Assembly (NCBI RefSeq): GCF_003054025.1
Contig: NZ_QBKG01000002.1
Span: 62,001-126,000, forward strand
DNA length: 64,000 nucleotides
From: Capnocytophaga leadbetteri
GTDB lineage: Bacteria > Bacteroidota > Bacteroidia > Flavobacteriales > Flavobacteriaceae
Reading direction: 5' to 3'
Shown here piece after piece: positions 29,297-39,590 of the stretch. The notes under the pieces were generated by a model that searched no databases, was not told the DNA's origin, and worked only from the letters and a program-made list of their open reading frames with translations. A program made the translations under genes and the position numbers. Every line of letters begins with the position of its first letter. Position 1 is the first letter of the stretch.

Positions 29297-31627
29297 CTAT
29301 TTTATTTGTATTTCGTCAACGAATAATAGGGCAGGGGTACCCTTTCCTTCGTGCCAGTCAGGTATAATAGTACCTTTGAGCACTACCTTTACATAGCGTA
29401 CAGAGGTTTTAGTAAAGTGTAATGTTGTAGGAATACGAGCTATAGGGTCACTTTTGGTAGCTGTGCTAAGGGCTTGCTGTGCGATGAGGTTAAATGTCTG
29501 TCCATCGGTTGAACCGTAGATAGCAACCTCACTGGCAGGGAATATCCAGTTAGGGGTGTCAGCAAGTGTGCCTGTGCTAAGGCTACTAATCTCTTGTGTA
29601 TTGCCTAAATCAATAAGTACTTCTGCACCTGTTCTACCAGGGAAACCTACCCAATGTCCATCAATATAAGAGGCTTCTCCTATTTGGGCATCTACTAAGG
29701 CAGCCGCTCCTCCAAAAGTGTATTTAGGGTTAGGAGTAGTTAGTAGTTTTGCCGTCTTGTAAGTAGCTTTATTAAAATGCGATTGATAGCTAAATACGCC
29801 ACTTATGGTATCGTTATGCACGGCTATAGCTTTTAATAATACATCATTGTCTAACTTAATAGGCTGAGTGTAAAGTTGGCTCTTAGGGGTAGGCTCGCTA
29901 CCATCTATAGTGTAATATATCTTGCCGTTGCCTACCGTTAGCAAGTATGCCAAAATACCGTCTTTAGCAGGGGCGGGAGTAATAATAGGGGTGACTCCTA
30001 ATATGTGTTTAGCATACCGATAACCTTCTTTTTGGTAAAGCTCAAGCAGATTGCCTAAGCGGTGTAAGAAGTTAGCAAAATCCTTTTGGGTAGGATTTGT
30101 CCATTGTACTTCTGATAGTGCTGCCAAGCGGGGTAATAGCATATACTGAGCGTGGGCAGGGGTTGCTATGTATTCTGTCCAAAGGTTAGCCTGTGCTCCT
30201 AATACATACTTAGCTTGTGCTGGACTGAGTTTAGGGTCTATAGGCTCGTAATCATATACTTTTTTTACAGGAAGGTATTCGCCTATTGATAGGGGTTCTT
30301 TGTTGGGGTCTTCACCTTGGTTATAATCAAAATAAAGACTGTAATGAGGCGTCATAATAGTGCGATTATGACGTTGAGCGGCTGCTATACCTCCTTCAGT
30401 GCCGCGCCACGACATCACAATAGCATCTTCTGAAATGTTATCACCTTCTAATATCTCGTCCCAACCTATAATTTCGCGTCCTTTCTTCTTCAGAAACTGT
30501 TCTACACGTTGTACTATATAGCCTTGTAACTGCTGTTCTGGGGTGTGTTCTCCCTTAGCTTTTAAACCTAATGCCTTTATTTTAGCTTGACATTTAGGGC
30601 ATTCCTTCCAGCGTGTTTTAGGACATTCATCTCCGCCTATATGTATGTATTTAGAAGGGAAGAGAGCCGTTATTTCAGTCATTACATCTTCTAAGAAAGT
30701 GTAAGAGGCTTCGTTGCCAGCGCAAAGTACATCGTCAAATACGCCCCATTTAGTACCTACCGCATAGTCTTTGCCTATACAGCCTAACTCAGGGTAAGCC
30801 GTGAGTACCGCAAGGGTATGTCCTGGTATATCTATTTCAGGTATAATGGTGATGTAGCGGTCTTGTGCGTATTTCACTATCTCTTTTATTTGTTCTTGGG
30901 TATAAAACCCTCCATAAGGTTTGCCATCAAACCGGTGGGGCTTGTCCTTGTGTAAATGCCCAATAAGTGTTTGTTGGCGGGTAGCTCCTATTTCAGTTAA
31001 GCGTGGGTATTTCTTAATTTCTATGCGCCAACCTTGGTCGTCTGTCAGATGCCAATGAAAGGTATTAAGATTATGCAATGCCAGAATATCTATATATTGT
31101 TTTATAAAGTCGATACTAAAAAAATGGCGTGCAACATCTAAGTGCATACCACGATAAGCAAAACGTGGAGCATCATTAACTACTGCAGAAGGGAAAACCA
31201 ATAGCTGTGGTTGGCTAACCTCTACTGACTTGCGTAGGGTCTGAATACCGTAGAAAGTGCCTGCTGCACTTGCCCCATTAATACTGATTTGCTTTTCAGT
31301 AACTGTTAGCTGGTAGGCTTCTTTATTAGTATTGCGAAGGGTAGCACTAAGAGCGATTTGTTTACCGTCAAAAGGGGCTGCTTTAGTATAGAGCGTAAGC
31401 CCTGTAAGGGTTTTTAGATACGAAGCCAGAAAGATGGCGTTTTGTTGTTGTAATGAGTCTCCTTGCGGATAGGTGATAAAGGTCTGCGTATCTAACACAA
31501 ACGGACTCTGATGGGTGTAGTCTATAGATTGCGGTTGAGGTATTACATTGTAATTAATTACCGGTTGCACTTGTTTGCAACAGCCGATAAGGTATAAGGT
31601 CAGTATACTGTATAGTAGTTTTTTCAT
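29297..31627 (-). CDS. beta-N-acetylhexosaminidase (GH20) lipoprotein
   Basis: Removes terminal GlcNAc or GalNAc from glycans. Lipoprotein signal (LYLIGC, Cys16), GH20b N-terminal domain (~25-150), catalytic GH20 barrel (~155-510) with FHWHLTDDQGWR and the acid pair D333-E334 in HIGGDECPKTRW, then a chitobiase-type domain (YYTIDGSEPTPKSQLYTQPI) and a C-terminal F5/8-type discoidin-like domain. 776 residues. 14 bases after the sulfotransferase-like gene in the same orientation. Outer-membrane location is an inference from the lipobox. Confidence 0.93.
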   Translation of the reverse strand: MKKLLYSILTLYLIGCCKQVQPVINYNVIPQPQSIDYTHQSPFVLDTQTFITYPQGDSLQQQNAIFLASYLKTLTGLTLYTKAAPFDGKQIALSATLRNTNKEAYQLTVTEKQISINGASAAGTFYGIQTLRKSVEVSQPQLLVFPSAVVNDAPRFAYRGMHLDVARHFFSIDFIKQYIDILALHNLNTFHWHLTDDQGWRIEIKKYPRLTEIGATRQQTLIGHLHKDKPHRFDGKPYGGFYTQEQIKEIVKYAQDRYITIIPEIDIPGHTLAVLTAYPELGCIGKDYAVGTKWGVFDDVLCAGNEASYTFLEDVMTEITALFPSKYIHIGGDECPKTRWKECPKCQAKIKALGLKAKGEHTPEQQLQGYIVQRVEQFLKKKGREIIGWDEILEGDNISEDAIVMSWRGTEGGIAAAQRHNRTIMTPHYSLYFDYNQGEDPNKEPLSIGEYLPVKKVYDYEPIDPKLSPAQAKYVLGAQANLWTEYIATPAHAQYMLLPRLAALSEVQWTNPTQKDFANFLHRLGNLLELYQKEGYRYAKHILGVTPIITPAPAKDGILAYLLTVGNGKIYYTIDGSEPTPKSQLYTQPIKLDNDVLLKAIAVHNDTISGVFSYQSHFNKATYKTAKLLTTPNPKYTFGGAAALVDAQIGEASYIDGHWVGFPGRTGAEVLIDLGNTQEISSLSTGTLADTPNWIFPASEVAIYGSTDGQTFNLIAQQALSTATKSDPIARIPTTLHFTKTSVRYVKVVLKGTIIPDWHEGKGTPALLFVDEIQIK

Positions 31628-31641
31628 TGGTAGTATGGTGT

Positions 31642-33042
31642 TTAATATTTGATAGTTGAGATGTATTGTACTCGGTAAAAAGTGTAGGGCAGCTGTAGGT
31701 GTCGCTGTATTTGGGCAGTGGTGCTACGGTTAGTAATCAATACTTGTTTGCTACTGCTCAAGGCAAAGAGTACTGACTGTTTGCCTATCAGCTGTACATT
31801 GCTACGAGTAGCTGAAAAGTTACCTTTAGGCAAAGCTATTTCTGTAGGTACACTTACTGTTTTTGTTGTAGGGTTTACTTTGTATATAAGGGCACGCGAA
31901 CCAGTGCTCTTGTTCTCGCGAGCATTGTCTATCACCAATACCTCATCAGGGGCTTGCACTATAGCGCAGTGAATGCCATGCGAAACATAGTGAGTGGTAG
32001 GCGTAATAGTACCTTTTTCACCCACACGATAGATTAACTCGCCTGTTCTTCCATTTATTTTCCACAGTTCACTATCCCGATTAGTAGTCATATAATAATT
32101 GCCTTCACTATCTTGGTCTATAGAATTGGCGTGTATCCAATCTTCTCTTACTTTTTTAGAATTAATAGTAGGATACTCAACCGGATTTAGATGGTCAAAA
32201 CAACTCCACTGATAGGTTATTTCGCCTTTAGAGTTCATAATTACAAAACCATCACCGCGTACGGTATCGCTTTGAGAGCCTCCTTTCGTGCTAAGGTCTA
32301 CAGTTTTGTCTATATAGGTCACTAGCCCTATATTACCATTGGGCATAGGTCTACATTCGTGGTGTACGTGGCAGTTTTGTAGTTCAGGTATGGTGCTAAA
32401 GTTTTTCTCAAGAGTAAGGTTACCCAAAAGGTCAATCACTTTCAGTTTTTTAGCATTAAATACAAAGAGTCCTTCCGAAGGGGCATCAGTCAGCATATAG
32501 AAGCGTTGGCTATGTGGGTCGTAATTTACTACGGCTGGGGTATCGGCTACAGGTTCATACCATACCACATTCCCGTTCATATCCATTAAGTAGATATGTT
32601 TACTATTTCTGTTGTTCGCTAGCAGATAGCCCTCTATTTTCTCGCTAAGCTCTTCTTTCAGTAGAATTGCATTAGGCAAGAATGCCTCTACACTCTTAGT
32701 TTTAAATGTTTTTACTACTGATTTGTCTCCTGCTTCTGTAATGATTTGGCAGCTATAGTCGGTGTCGGGTTTGAGTAGTAAGAGGGTACGTTGTGTACTG
32801 CCAGTAGCTTGATAGGTATCGGTGTATTTTACTTGTGCGGGGGTAGCAGTTTCCCAATAAGCGATATGGTAGGAAGTTTGGGTACTAAAAGTAGTCCTAA
32901 CCTCGGCTCGTAGATAATTTGTAGGGCTTAGGCTTACACCGAAAGTGCTAATGGTACCCTGTGTACTGTTATGGTCATCTTCTTTTTGACAAGAAAAAAG
33001 AAGACAGCATACTATAAGTAGAGAAAGTATCGAGCGGTTCAT
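31642..33042 (-). CDS. arylsulfotransferase (ASST)-like lipoprotein
   Basis: Beta-propeller protein resembling bacterial aryl-sulfate sulfotransferases: HVHHECRPMPNGNIGLVTY, DWIHANSIDQDSEGNYYMTT and SHGIHCAI carry the histidines expected around the active site. Lipoprotein signal with Cys18 (LLFSC). 466 residues. An N-terminal Ig-like domain (~25-115) precedes the propeller. It shares a transcript with GH20, so a role in handling sulfated or phenolic-tagged glycan ends is possible; whether it is catalytic or only binds ligand is unclear. Confidence 0.65.
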   Translation of the reverse strand: MNRSILSLLIVCCLLFSCQKEDDHNSTQGTISTFGVSLSPTNYLRAEVRTTFSTQTSYHIAYWETATPAQVKYTDTYQATGSTQRTLLLLKPDTDYSCQIITEAGDKSVVKTFKTKSVEAFLPNAILLKEELSEKIEGYLLANNRNSKHIYLMDMNGNVVWYEPVADTPAVVNYDPHSQRFYMLTDAPSEGLFVFNAKKLKVIDLLGNLTLEKNFSTIPELQNCHVHHECRPMPNGNIGLVTYIDKTVDLSTKGGSQSDTVRGDGFVIMNSKGEITYQWSCFDHLNPVEYPTINSKKVREDWIHANSIDQDSEGNYYMTTNRDSELWKINGRTGELIYRVGEKGTITPTTHYVSHGIHCAIVQAPDEVLVIDNARENKSTGSRALIYKVNPTTKTVSVPTEIALPKGNFSATRSNVQLIGKQSVLFALSSSKQVLITNRSTTAQIQRHLQLPYTFYRVQYISTIKY

Positions 33043-33073
33043 ATATTAGCTATATTTTTAAGATGAAAGTTAT

Positions 33074-33109
33074 AAAAAGGGGGCTATGCAAAAGAATAGC
33101 CCCTTTTTT
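33074..33109 (-). terminator. terminator inside the utilisation locus
   Basis: On the minus strand, AAAAAAGGGGCTAT pairs with ATAGCCCCCTTTTT (one bulged base) between the GH16-like gene and the sulfotransferase gene. It would separate susC-susD-GH16 from the sulfotransferase-GH20 pair or attenuate readthrough. Confidence 0.75.
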
Positions 33110-33158
33110 ATTGTAAAAATCAATTTGCTATTTACTTATGAAAAACTTATTTTAACTA

Positions 33159-34652
33159 CTAATAAGCTGTGTATTCAATAAAGTTGAAAGAAGCATCTAA
33201 TCGGCTTGATAAAGGTTTCTTTTTCATCCACCCTTTATTAGCTTCGGCCGATATGATAAAGTCAAATTTCACTAATTCTGCACCATAGCTGGCTTGTAGG
33301 CTCTTAAGTGGGCGACCATCAAGGTAATACACAATTACATATTTATCAGCTGCTTTTTTCAGTTCTATAGTAAACTTGTACTCTTTGTCTGGGTCTAGTA
33401 CTGCTACATAGGCCTCATAACCAGGTATTTCAGAGTATAAACGTAAGAGGTATTGTCCTGCTTTAGCTCCTAACCGTGTACGATCGCTTTCGTTACCATA
33501 CCAAGCCATCATTGTAAGGCAGTGTGCCCCATTATCTTCGTTGGTAGTGTAGAGAGTGCCTCCTATCTGAAAGTTGGTAGCTTCTGTAATACCTATTAGT
33601 TGCGGTAATTTTACTGACCAAGTGTATTTGCCATAACCTACGGCATTTTTGTATCTTATTTTGGCATCACCGCAATAATTATCAACCGAAAGTACGAGTT
33701 TGCCGTTTTGTATTTTGTTATAGCCTACCCCATTACTTCCTACGTTAGTACTAGCTATCCAGTCGTGAGGGAAAGTGTTGAAAGTCCATCGTTTTACTTC
33801 TCCTTTATCGGGTTCAGGAGTTTCGTCTATTGGGTTTACTTGCGTGGTTGGTTCTACAGGGGTTATTGCATAAGGATAAGGGGTGTAAGACACATAATCC
33901 CATAAACCGTAGTGGTCTTGATAAGGCCAGTTATCACCTATAAACTTCAGATTCTCAGTGCTGCAGAATATATGGAAAGGATGCTCCTGACCGTAGTTTA
34001 GCTGCTGGGCAGCACATTTTACATCATCAATAAGCCACGTAGCAAAATACTTGTCGCCTACTAACTGCAGGTCAATCTTAAAAGTATGCCAAGCATTCTT
34101 TTTTATTTTCACCTTTTGTTGTACAAAAGGGTTATTCTGACTGGTAATATAGGCTATCACCTCATCATCAGCAGTAGCTAGTGTTTCACGTTCTTTGGCA
34201 GTGCCTGAACCTACTTCAAAATCGAGTTCATGTTTATCGCTATTCCAAAGCCAAGAACCTATGCTTACGCGCTCGGTAACTCCTAAGTCAGATATATAGG
34301 TACGCCAAGTGTAAAGTCCAGCGCCATATTGTTTTTTGCTCTTTAGCTTTTTGCGTTGCTGGGTGTTGGCTTCAGTGTAGATTTTTATTACTTTGCCATC
34401 TTCAGCTTCAGAGTTGTTTTCTACAGAGGTTTGCGAAACATCTGCATTTTCTCCTTGGCTGGCATTTAGCCACTCATCAGTATTAGTAAACTGCCATTTG
34501 AGCTCTTGTGCAGTGCTAAGAGTGGCCTTGTTAGGGGTATCGATATGACTCTGAGGGGTATCGCTAAAGCGTCCATCAGTATCGCTTTTGCTACAGCCTA
34601 CCATACTAAGTACAGCAGCTGTTATTAGTAGGGGTTTAGTATATAATTTCAT
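33159..34652 (-). CDS. GH16/concanavalin-like lipoprotein with two jellyroll domains
   Basis: Lipoprotein (Cys20 in LSMVGC) with two related beta-sandwich domains, ~45-255 and ~285-497, each starting with a (L/V)K(R)W(Q/T)F motif. The first holds HELDFE at 141-146, matching the ExDxE catalytic motif of GH16 endoglycanases; the second has no such motif and is probably carbohydrate binding. 497 residues. Third gene after susC-susD, a usual place for a surface glycan-binding or endo-acting protein. Enzymatic activity is an inference from a short motif. Confidence 0.6.
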   Translation of the reverse strand: MKLYTKPLLITAAVLSMVGCSKSDTDGRFSDTPQSHIDTPNKATLSTAQELKWQFTNTDEWLNASQGENADVSQTSVENNSEAEDGKVIKIYTEANTQQRKKLKSKKQYGAGLYTWRTYISDLGVTERVSIGSWLWNSDKHELDFEVGSGTAKERETLATADDEVIAYITSQNNPFVQQKVKIKKNAWHTFKIDLQLVGDKYFATWLIDDVKCAAQQLNYGQEHPFHIFCSTENLKFIGDNWPYQDHYGLWDYVSYTPYPYAITPVEPTTQVNPIDETPEPDKGEVKRWTFNTFPHDWIASTNVGSNGVGYNKIQNGKLVLSVDNYCGDAKIRYKNAVGYGKYTWSVKLPQLIGITEATNFQIGGTLYTTNEDNGAHCLTMMAWYGNESDRTRLGAKAGQYLLRLYSEIPGYEAYVAVLDPDKEYKFTIELKKAADKYVIVYYLDGRPLKSLQASYGAELVKFDFIISAEANKGWMKKKPLSSRLDASFNFIEYTAY

Positions 34653-34672
34653 ATTTATTTCTACGTTTAGGG

Positions 34673-36343
34673 TTATTGTTCTCTAAAAGAACGGTTGTTT
34701 TGTAGGTCGGGGTACTTATTGCTATATACACTAGGGATAGGGTAATAACGGCGTTGGTCGTACACTTTCAGCGGACTGTTGAATTTAGGGTATACTCTCC
34801 ACTGAGGACTTAAGTCGTAAGGATTGGGTACTACATTGGGGTCTCTACGCGCATTCATATTAGCTTGCTTAGTTTCTAACTTCTGTTTGATAACGTCCAT
34901 ATACTTGTCTAAGCGATCTTTCCACAAGCCCATACGTATAAGGTCAATACGGCGTAGGCCTTCCATATTAAACTCAAATAGGCGTTCATCACATAGCTTG
35001 CTGCGAAATTCGTCTTTAGAAGCAAACTGAGCTAAGGTGTAGTTGTGGTTGCTATTCTGGAAAGCTCTTTGGCGTATCTGGTTAAGTAGGTCTACTGACT
35101 CCTGATTAACTCCATTTAGCTCATTTAAGATTTCGGACTTACAAAGCAATATATCAGCATAGCGTAATAGTGGCAAGTTATTAGGGGTATTGTAGTTATA
35201 AGTACCTGCTTTTTCGTAGAAATACTTGTCGGTATATACATTAGCTAACTCAGTGATACGCGGGCTTGATGCCTCATTGTCTAATGTACCCATTTGGGCA
35301 AGGGTAGGGGCTACGTACTTCTGGTCAGCATTATTAATATTGATAAACTCTCCTTTGATAAATTGGGTAAGACGTTCATCACTATGGTCAAACTGCCAAT
35401 AGAGTTCCAAAGGGATGTTAAAAATATCCCAGCCCTTATTGTAATCCCAAGAAGTGAAATAAAGAGCTAAGTCAGAAGCTCCTGCTGGTACAGTTTCGCT
35501 ACTGCGCACCGCAAAAATAATCTCGTTATTGTATAGAGCAGCACGTGTGCGAGGATTAAAGGGGTCGAAAGCATGCGCTTTTAGGACGTATTTGCCAGTG
35601 GCGATTACTTGGTTAGCATATACTAAAGCTGCTTGCCAAGCAGAGGTAGCATCAGAGCCTTGCTCGCGCAATCTACCCGCTTGTCGCATATATAAGCGCA
35701 TAAGATAGCCATAAGCAGCTCCTTTAGTGGGGCGACCTGCATCGCTACCGTTTATATCCCATTCTAAAGGCAAATGGTTAGCTGCTATAAGTAAGTCACG
35801 CTCTATTTGCTGGTCTAAAGCCTCAACTGTCGATAGGGTAGGATTAGCTGTCGAGGCGTAAAAACCGTTTGTAATCAATGGTACACGGTAGAAAGTATTA
35901 GTGAGCTGATAATAGGCAAAGGCACGCATAAAGTGTGCTTCGGCTAATAAAACTGTTTTCTTTTCAGCATTAGCAAAGCGGCTATCGGGCATCTGGCTAA
36001 TATTGTCGATAGCTGAATTGGCACAACCTATCATTTGCCAATTGCCGTTATAACTTGTCAGTAGCTGTACGTTATTGGTCAGACCATTATTGTTTAGAAT
36101 CTCAAAATCATTACCTTCTTTAAATCCATCATCGGTAGGGAGGTCATTGATATAAAAAGTACTAGGGTGAGTGGCTGAATTGAGGTACCGATAGATACCA
36201 TTTACCCCTTCTTGTGCGTTTTCTTCGGTAGTATAGGCATTATCAGCATTGTAAACAGAGCTTAAGTCTTCTTTTAGTTCACAAGCTGTAAACGATATTC
36301 CTAAAATACCTACTAATGTGTATGATATATAATTCGTTTTCAT
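34673..36343 (-). CDS. SusD/RagB-family glycan-binding lipoprotein
   Basis: Outer-membrane lipoprotein that captures glycan and closes the SusC pore. Lipobox FTAC at Cys21, then the SusD N-terminal TPR region (YTTEENAQEGVNGIYRYLN), AEAHFMRAFAYYQL and the C-terminal CDERLFEFNMEGLRRIDLIRMG typical of the RagB/SusD fold. 556 residues, normal. 12 bases behind susC in the same direction. Confidence 0.95.
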   Translation of the reverse strand: MKTNYISYTLVGILGISFTACELKEDLSSVYNADNAYTTEENAQEGVNGIYRYLNSATHPSTFYINDLPTDDGFKEGNDFEILNNNGLTNNVQLLTSYNGNWQMIGCANSAIDNISQMPDSRFANAEKKTVLLAEAHFMRAFAYYQLTNTFYRVPLITNGFYASTANPTLSTVEALDQQIERDLLIAANHLPLEWDINGSDAGRPTKGAAYGYLMRLYMRQAGRLREQGSDATSAWQAALVYANQVIATGKYVLKAHAFDPFNPRTRAALYNNEIIFAVRSSETVPAGASDLALYFTSWDYNKGWDIFNIPLELYWQFDHSDERLTQFIKGEFININNADQKYVAPTLAQMGTLDNEASSPRITELANVYTDKYFYEKAGTYNYNTPNNLPLLRYADILLCKSEILNELNGVNQESVDLLNQIRQRAFQNSNHNYTLAQFASKDEFRSKLCDERLFEFNMEGLRRIDLIRMGLWKDRLDKYMDVIKQKLETKQANMNARRDPNVVPNPYDLSPQWRVYPKFNSPLKVYDQRRYYPIPSVYSNKYPDLQNNRSFREQ

Positions 36344-36355
36344 TCCTTTTCTGTA

Positions 36356-39300
36356 TTAAAAAGTTAATTTTACACCAAAGTTGATAGTACGATAAGCAGG
36401 ATATGAGTTTAAATCTAATCCTTGTGCTATAGCACTGCTACCATTGGTACTAACATCGGGGTCAAACCCTTGATATTTGGTAAAGGTAAGTAGATTTTGT
36501 GCTCCTACAAACATACGCATCGTTTTAAGGGTTTTTAAATGCCATTTTTCACCTGCAAAAGTATAGCCTAACTCTATGTTGCGTAGTTTTAGAAAGTCAG
36601 CATCTTCTACGAAACGAGAGTTTACGTACGAACCGTATAAGAGCTTGTCATTCTTTTGATAACCGCTGCGGGGTACACTATTAGAGGCGTATGCGCGTGT
36701 CCAACGGTCAGCAGAGGCTGCCAAACGGTTGTTGTCTTCTAAGTAAATACGGGTGAGGTTTAGCATTTTAGCACCTAACGAAGCTTCAAAGAAAAATGAA
36801 AAATCAAAATCTTTGTAAGTAAAACTATTATTGAGTCCTATGATAGTTTTAGGAATACCTGTACCTAATACAGTACGGTCGTTTTCGTCTATTTTACCAT
36901 CGCCATTTAGGTCTCTAAATTTAGGGTCTCCAGGTGCCGATTTACTTTGGGGGGCATAGCTTTCGCCTTGTTGTATAATGCCGTCAAATACATAACCATA
37001 GATTGCACTTAGCGGTTCACCTTCTTTAAGCATCATATATTCTTTTTCTTCGTATGAACCGTGAGGGCGTATGTACTGAAAACGTGGTTTACCATTGTTT
37101 AGCTTAAGTACTTTGCTGTCGTTATTGGCTAAGTTGAAGGCTGTACTCCATACAAAACCTTTCTTGTCTATATTAGTAGATTTGATAGCTATTTCAAAAC
37201 CGCGATTCTCTATCTCTCCATCGTTTACCATCATAGCGGTATATTCAAAACGCCTACCGTCATTCACGTAGTTAGGAAAACCTCCTGAAGGGTGTATAGG
37301 GTCAGGGTTTAGTAGGTCTTTAGTACGCTTGATGTAATAGTCAAAGCTAGCTTCCACTCTGCCAATGCTCAAATCTATACCTGCATTCCACTGAGCTGTA
37401 GTTTCCCAACGTAGTTTTGGGTTGTAAGGGTTAGAAGGGTACATACCTTTAGTGCCTTCTCCGCCTCCTATATATACATCACGTACTGAATATTGATATT
37501 GTGAAAGACCGAAGCGTATACCATCATTACCGCTAAGTCCATAACTAGTGCGTAATTTAATACGACTGAACAGCGGCTTAGCAAAAGCCATAAATGATTC
37601 TTCTCCTAAGTGCCAAGCTAAAGAACCAGCAGGGAAAATACCCCAACGATAATCAGCACCAAATACTGAAGAGCCATCAGCACGTACTGACCCGTTGATA
37701 ATATAACGATTGTTGAAAATGTATTCTGCACGACCAAATACTGAGGCTTTTTTAACTGAAGATTCTCCTGAGCCTATCCAATCTAAGTGTTGTGCTGCTC
37801 CTATATTTTTAAAAGAGAATACGTCAGAGGCAAAACCGTAGGCTTGTACTTCATCGCCTTTTCCTTTTTGATATATATAAGAAGTACCTGCTGTTATTTT
37901 TATATCGTGTTTACCTTCCATTTTAGGGTGATAAGTAGCTACGCCTTCTATTTGGTGTTTTACATTTTCTTCGTGGCTCAAAAAGGCTTGCCCTTTGTAA
38001 GACTGACCGATAGAAGTAGAACGGTCGTAGTATTTTTCTGTTTTTAAATGGTCGTAGGCATAAGTATAACGACCGTTGAGAGTGAGTGAAGGTAATAACT
38101 CTATATCAGCATAAGCAGTAGCATACATAGTGTTGAAATGGCGGTAGAGCTGTGCTCCGCTCATCTCTTCAAATACAGCTGGACGGCGTGCCTTAATGCC
38201 AAATACATCATAACCTTCTTTATTTTTCCAAGGCTCTAAGTTAAAGATACGATACATAATATTTTTATCAGAAGAGATAGTACCCATATCTAAGAATTTC
38301 TTTTTAGATTGCGAAAAACTGAGGTTAGCTCCTGCTTTTACTTTAGAACTTATCTTGTATTGCAGATTAGTACGTCCTCCGTAGCGGTTGTAATTGGTGT
38401 TGAGTAGAATGCCAGGTTCATCTAAGTAGTTAGCCGACATAAAGGCTGAAAGGCGGTCTGTACCTCCTGAAACAGAAAGCTGATGTAGCACCGTAAAGGC
38501 ATCGTGAGTTGTCTCTTTGAGCCAATCTGTACCCTTACCCCGATACGTAGCCTGTTGGGCTGTCCATTTGTTGTATTTAGCATCGCCTGTTTGTTCGTAC
38601 AGACGGCGAGTAAGAGCAATAGTCTCTCCAGCGTCAAGTAAGTCCCAAGGATTATACATATTCTTATATGAAGTTTGATTAGAATATTCTACATTGAAGA
38701 CCCCTTCTTTACCTCTTTTAGTAGTGATAAGAATAACTCCATTAGCACCGCGTGCCCCGTAAATAGCAGTAGTCGAGGCATCTTTTAAGATTTCGATAGA
38801 CGCAATGTCGTCAATACTGATTTGCGACATATTGTCAGTTTGAAATCCATCTATTACATATAGCGGTTCGTTGTCTGCACTTACTGATGAAGCTCCACGA
38901 ACGCGTATAGACACATTGCCACCAGGTTCTAAAGAGTTTTGACGCACTTGTACTCCTGAGGCACGTCCTTTAAGCATTTGCGACATATCGGCTACTACCC
39001 CTGCTTTTACATCATCTGTCTTGATAGAGGTGATAGCTCCTGCCAAGTCGCGCTTTTTAGTAACACCATAACCTACCACTACTACTTCTTCAAGTTTCTT
39101 TTGTTCATCAGCAAGTGCGATGTTTAGAGTAGCGGGTGTGTTAATGCTTACTTTTACATTCTGGGTGATATACCCCATAAACGATACTTCTAAAGTTTGT
39201 CCTACTGATACTTCTATGGTGTATTTACCATCTATATCAGTACTGACTCCTTTGGTAGTTCCTTTTACTACTACTGAGGCACTCATAAGGGGCTCTTTAG

Positions 39301-39397
39301 TAGTAGCATCACTAATAGTTCCGCGCAAGGTGCGTTGTTGGGCATATCCGCCTATCACCCATAAGAGCAAAACTAATAAAAATAGATTTCTTTTCAT
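36356..39397 (-). CDS. SusC/RagA-family TonB-dependent transporter
   Basis: Imports oligosaccharides through the outer membrane together with SusD, energised by TonB. Signal peptide 1-19, carboxypeptidase regulatory-like domain (~22-100), the SusC box EEVVVVGYGVTKKRDLAGAI, plug domain, and a barrel ending in aromatic INFGVKLTF. 1013 residues, standard. First gene of the utilisation locus. The specific glycan is not readable from the sequence. Confidence 0.96.
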   Translation of the reverse strand: MKRNLFLLVLLLWVIGGYAQQRTLRGTISDATTKEPLMSASVVVKGTTKGVSTDIDGKYTIEVSVGQTLEVSFMGYITQNVKVSINTPATLNIALADEQKKLEEVVVVGYGVTKKRDLAGAITSIKTDDVKAGVVADMSQMLKGRASGVQVRQNSLEPGGNVSIRVRGASSVSADNEPLYVIDGFQTDNMSQISIDDIASIEILKDASTTAIYGARGANGVILITTKRGKEGVFNVEYSNQTSYKNMYNPWDLLDAGETIALTRRLYEQTGDAKYNKWTAQQATYRGKGTDWLKETTHDAFTVLHQLSVSGGTDRLSAFMSANYLDEPGILLNTNYNRYGGRTNLQYKISSKVKAGANLSFSQSKKKFLDMGTISSDKNIMYRIFNLEPWKNKEGYDVFGIKARRPAVFEEMSGAQLYRHFNTMYATAYADIELLPSLTLNGRYTYAYDHLKTEKYYDRSTSIGQSYKGQAFLSHEENVKHQIEGVATYHPKMEGKHDIKITAGTSYIYQKGKGDEVQAYGFASDVFSFKNIGAAQHLDWIGSGESSVKKASVFGRAEYIFNNRYIINGSVRADGSSVFGADYRWGIFPAGSLAWHLGEESFMAFAKPLFSRIKLRTSYGLSGNDGIRFGLSQYQYSVRDVYIGGGEGTKGMYPSNPYNPKLRWETTAQWNAGIDLSIGRVEASFDYYIKRTKDLLNPDPIHPSGGFPNYVNDGRRFEYTAMMVNDGEIENRGFEIAIKSTNIDKKGFVWSTAFNLANNDSKVLKLNNGKPRFQYIRPHGSYEEKEYMMLKEGEPLSAIYGYVFDGIIQQGESYAPQSKSAPGDPKFRDLNGDGKIDENDRTVLGTGIPKTIIGLNNSFTYKDFDFSFFFEASLGAKMLNLTRIYLEDNNRLAASADRWTRAYASNSVPRSGYQKNDKLLYGSYVNSRFVEDADFLKLRNIELGYTFAGEKWHLKTLKTMRMFVGAQNLLTFTKYQGFDPDVSTNGSSAIAQGLDLNSYPAYRTINFGVKLTF

Positions 39398-39428
39398 ACA
39401 ATGGTCGTTTGTTTGTATTTTGATGGCT

Positions 39429-39436
39429 CAAAGGTA
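39429..39436 (-). promoter_or_regulatory. susC -7 element
   Basis: TACCTTTG on the minus strand, 32 bases before the susC ATG. No -33 TTTG at the usual distance, consistent with an activator-dependent promoter. Confidence 0.45.
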
Positions 39437-39528
39437 CAAAAGAGATGTAAATAGTGGGTTCACTATCGTCTGAAAAAGGTTTGAAAATGTCTAATTCAGT
39501 TTAATAGTCTGGTTATCAGTGTTAAAAA

Positions 39529-39555
39529 AGGCTGCTCAATACAAATGAGCAGCCT
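39529..39555 (-). terminator. dld operon terminator
   Basis: Minus strand AGGCTGCTCA (39555-39546), 6-base loop, TGAGCAGCCT (39538-39529), then a run of T's: a strong intrinsic terminator after dld. Confidence 0.85.
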
Positions 39556-39590
39556 AATATAGTATGATAAAATGTTTTAAGATAATATAT

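Noticed and set aside
34181-34196. Half of a parS-like palindrome (TGTTTCACGT)
   Set aside because: Only about ten of sixteen bases match, and it lies inside the GH16-like gene far from parAB.
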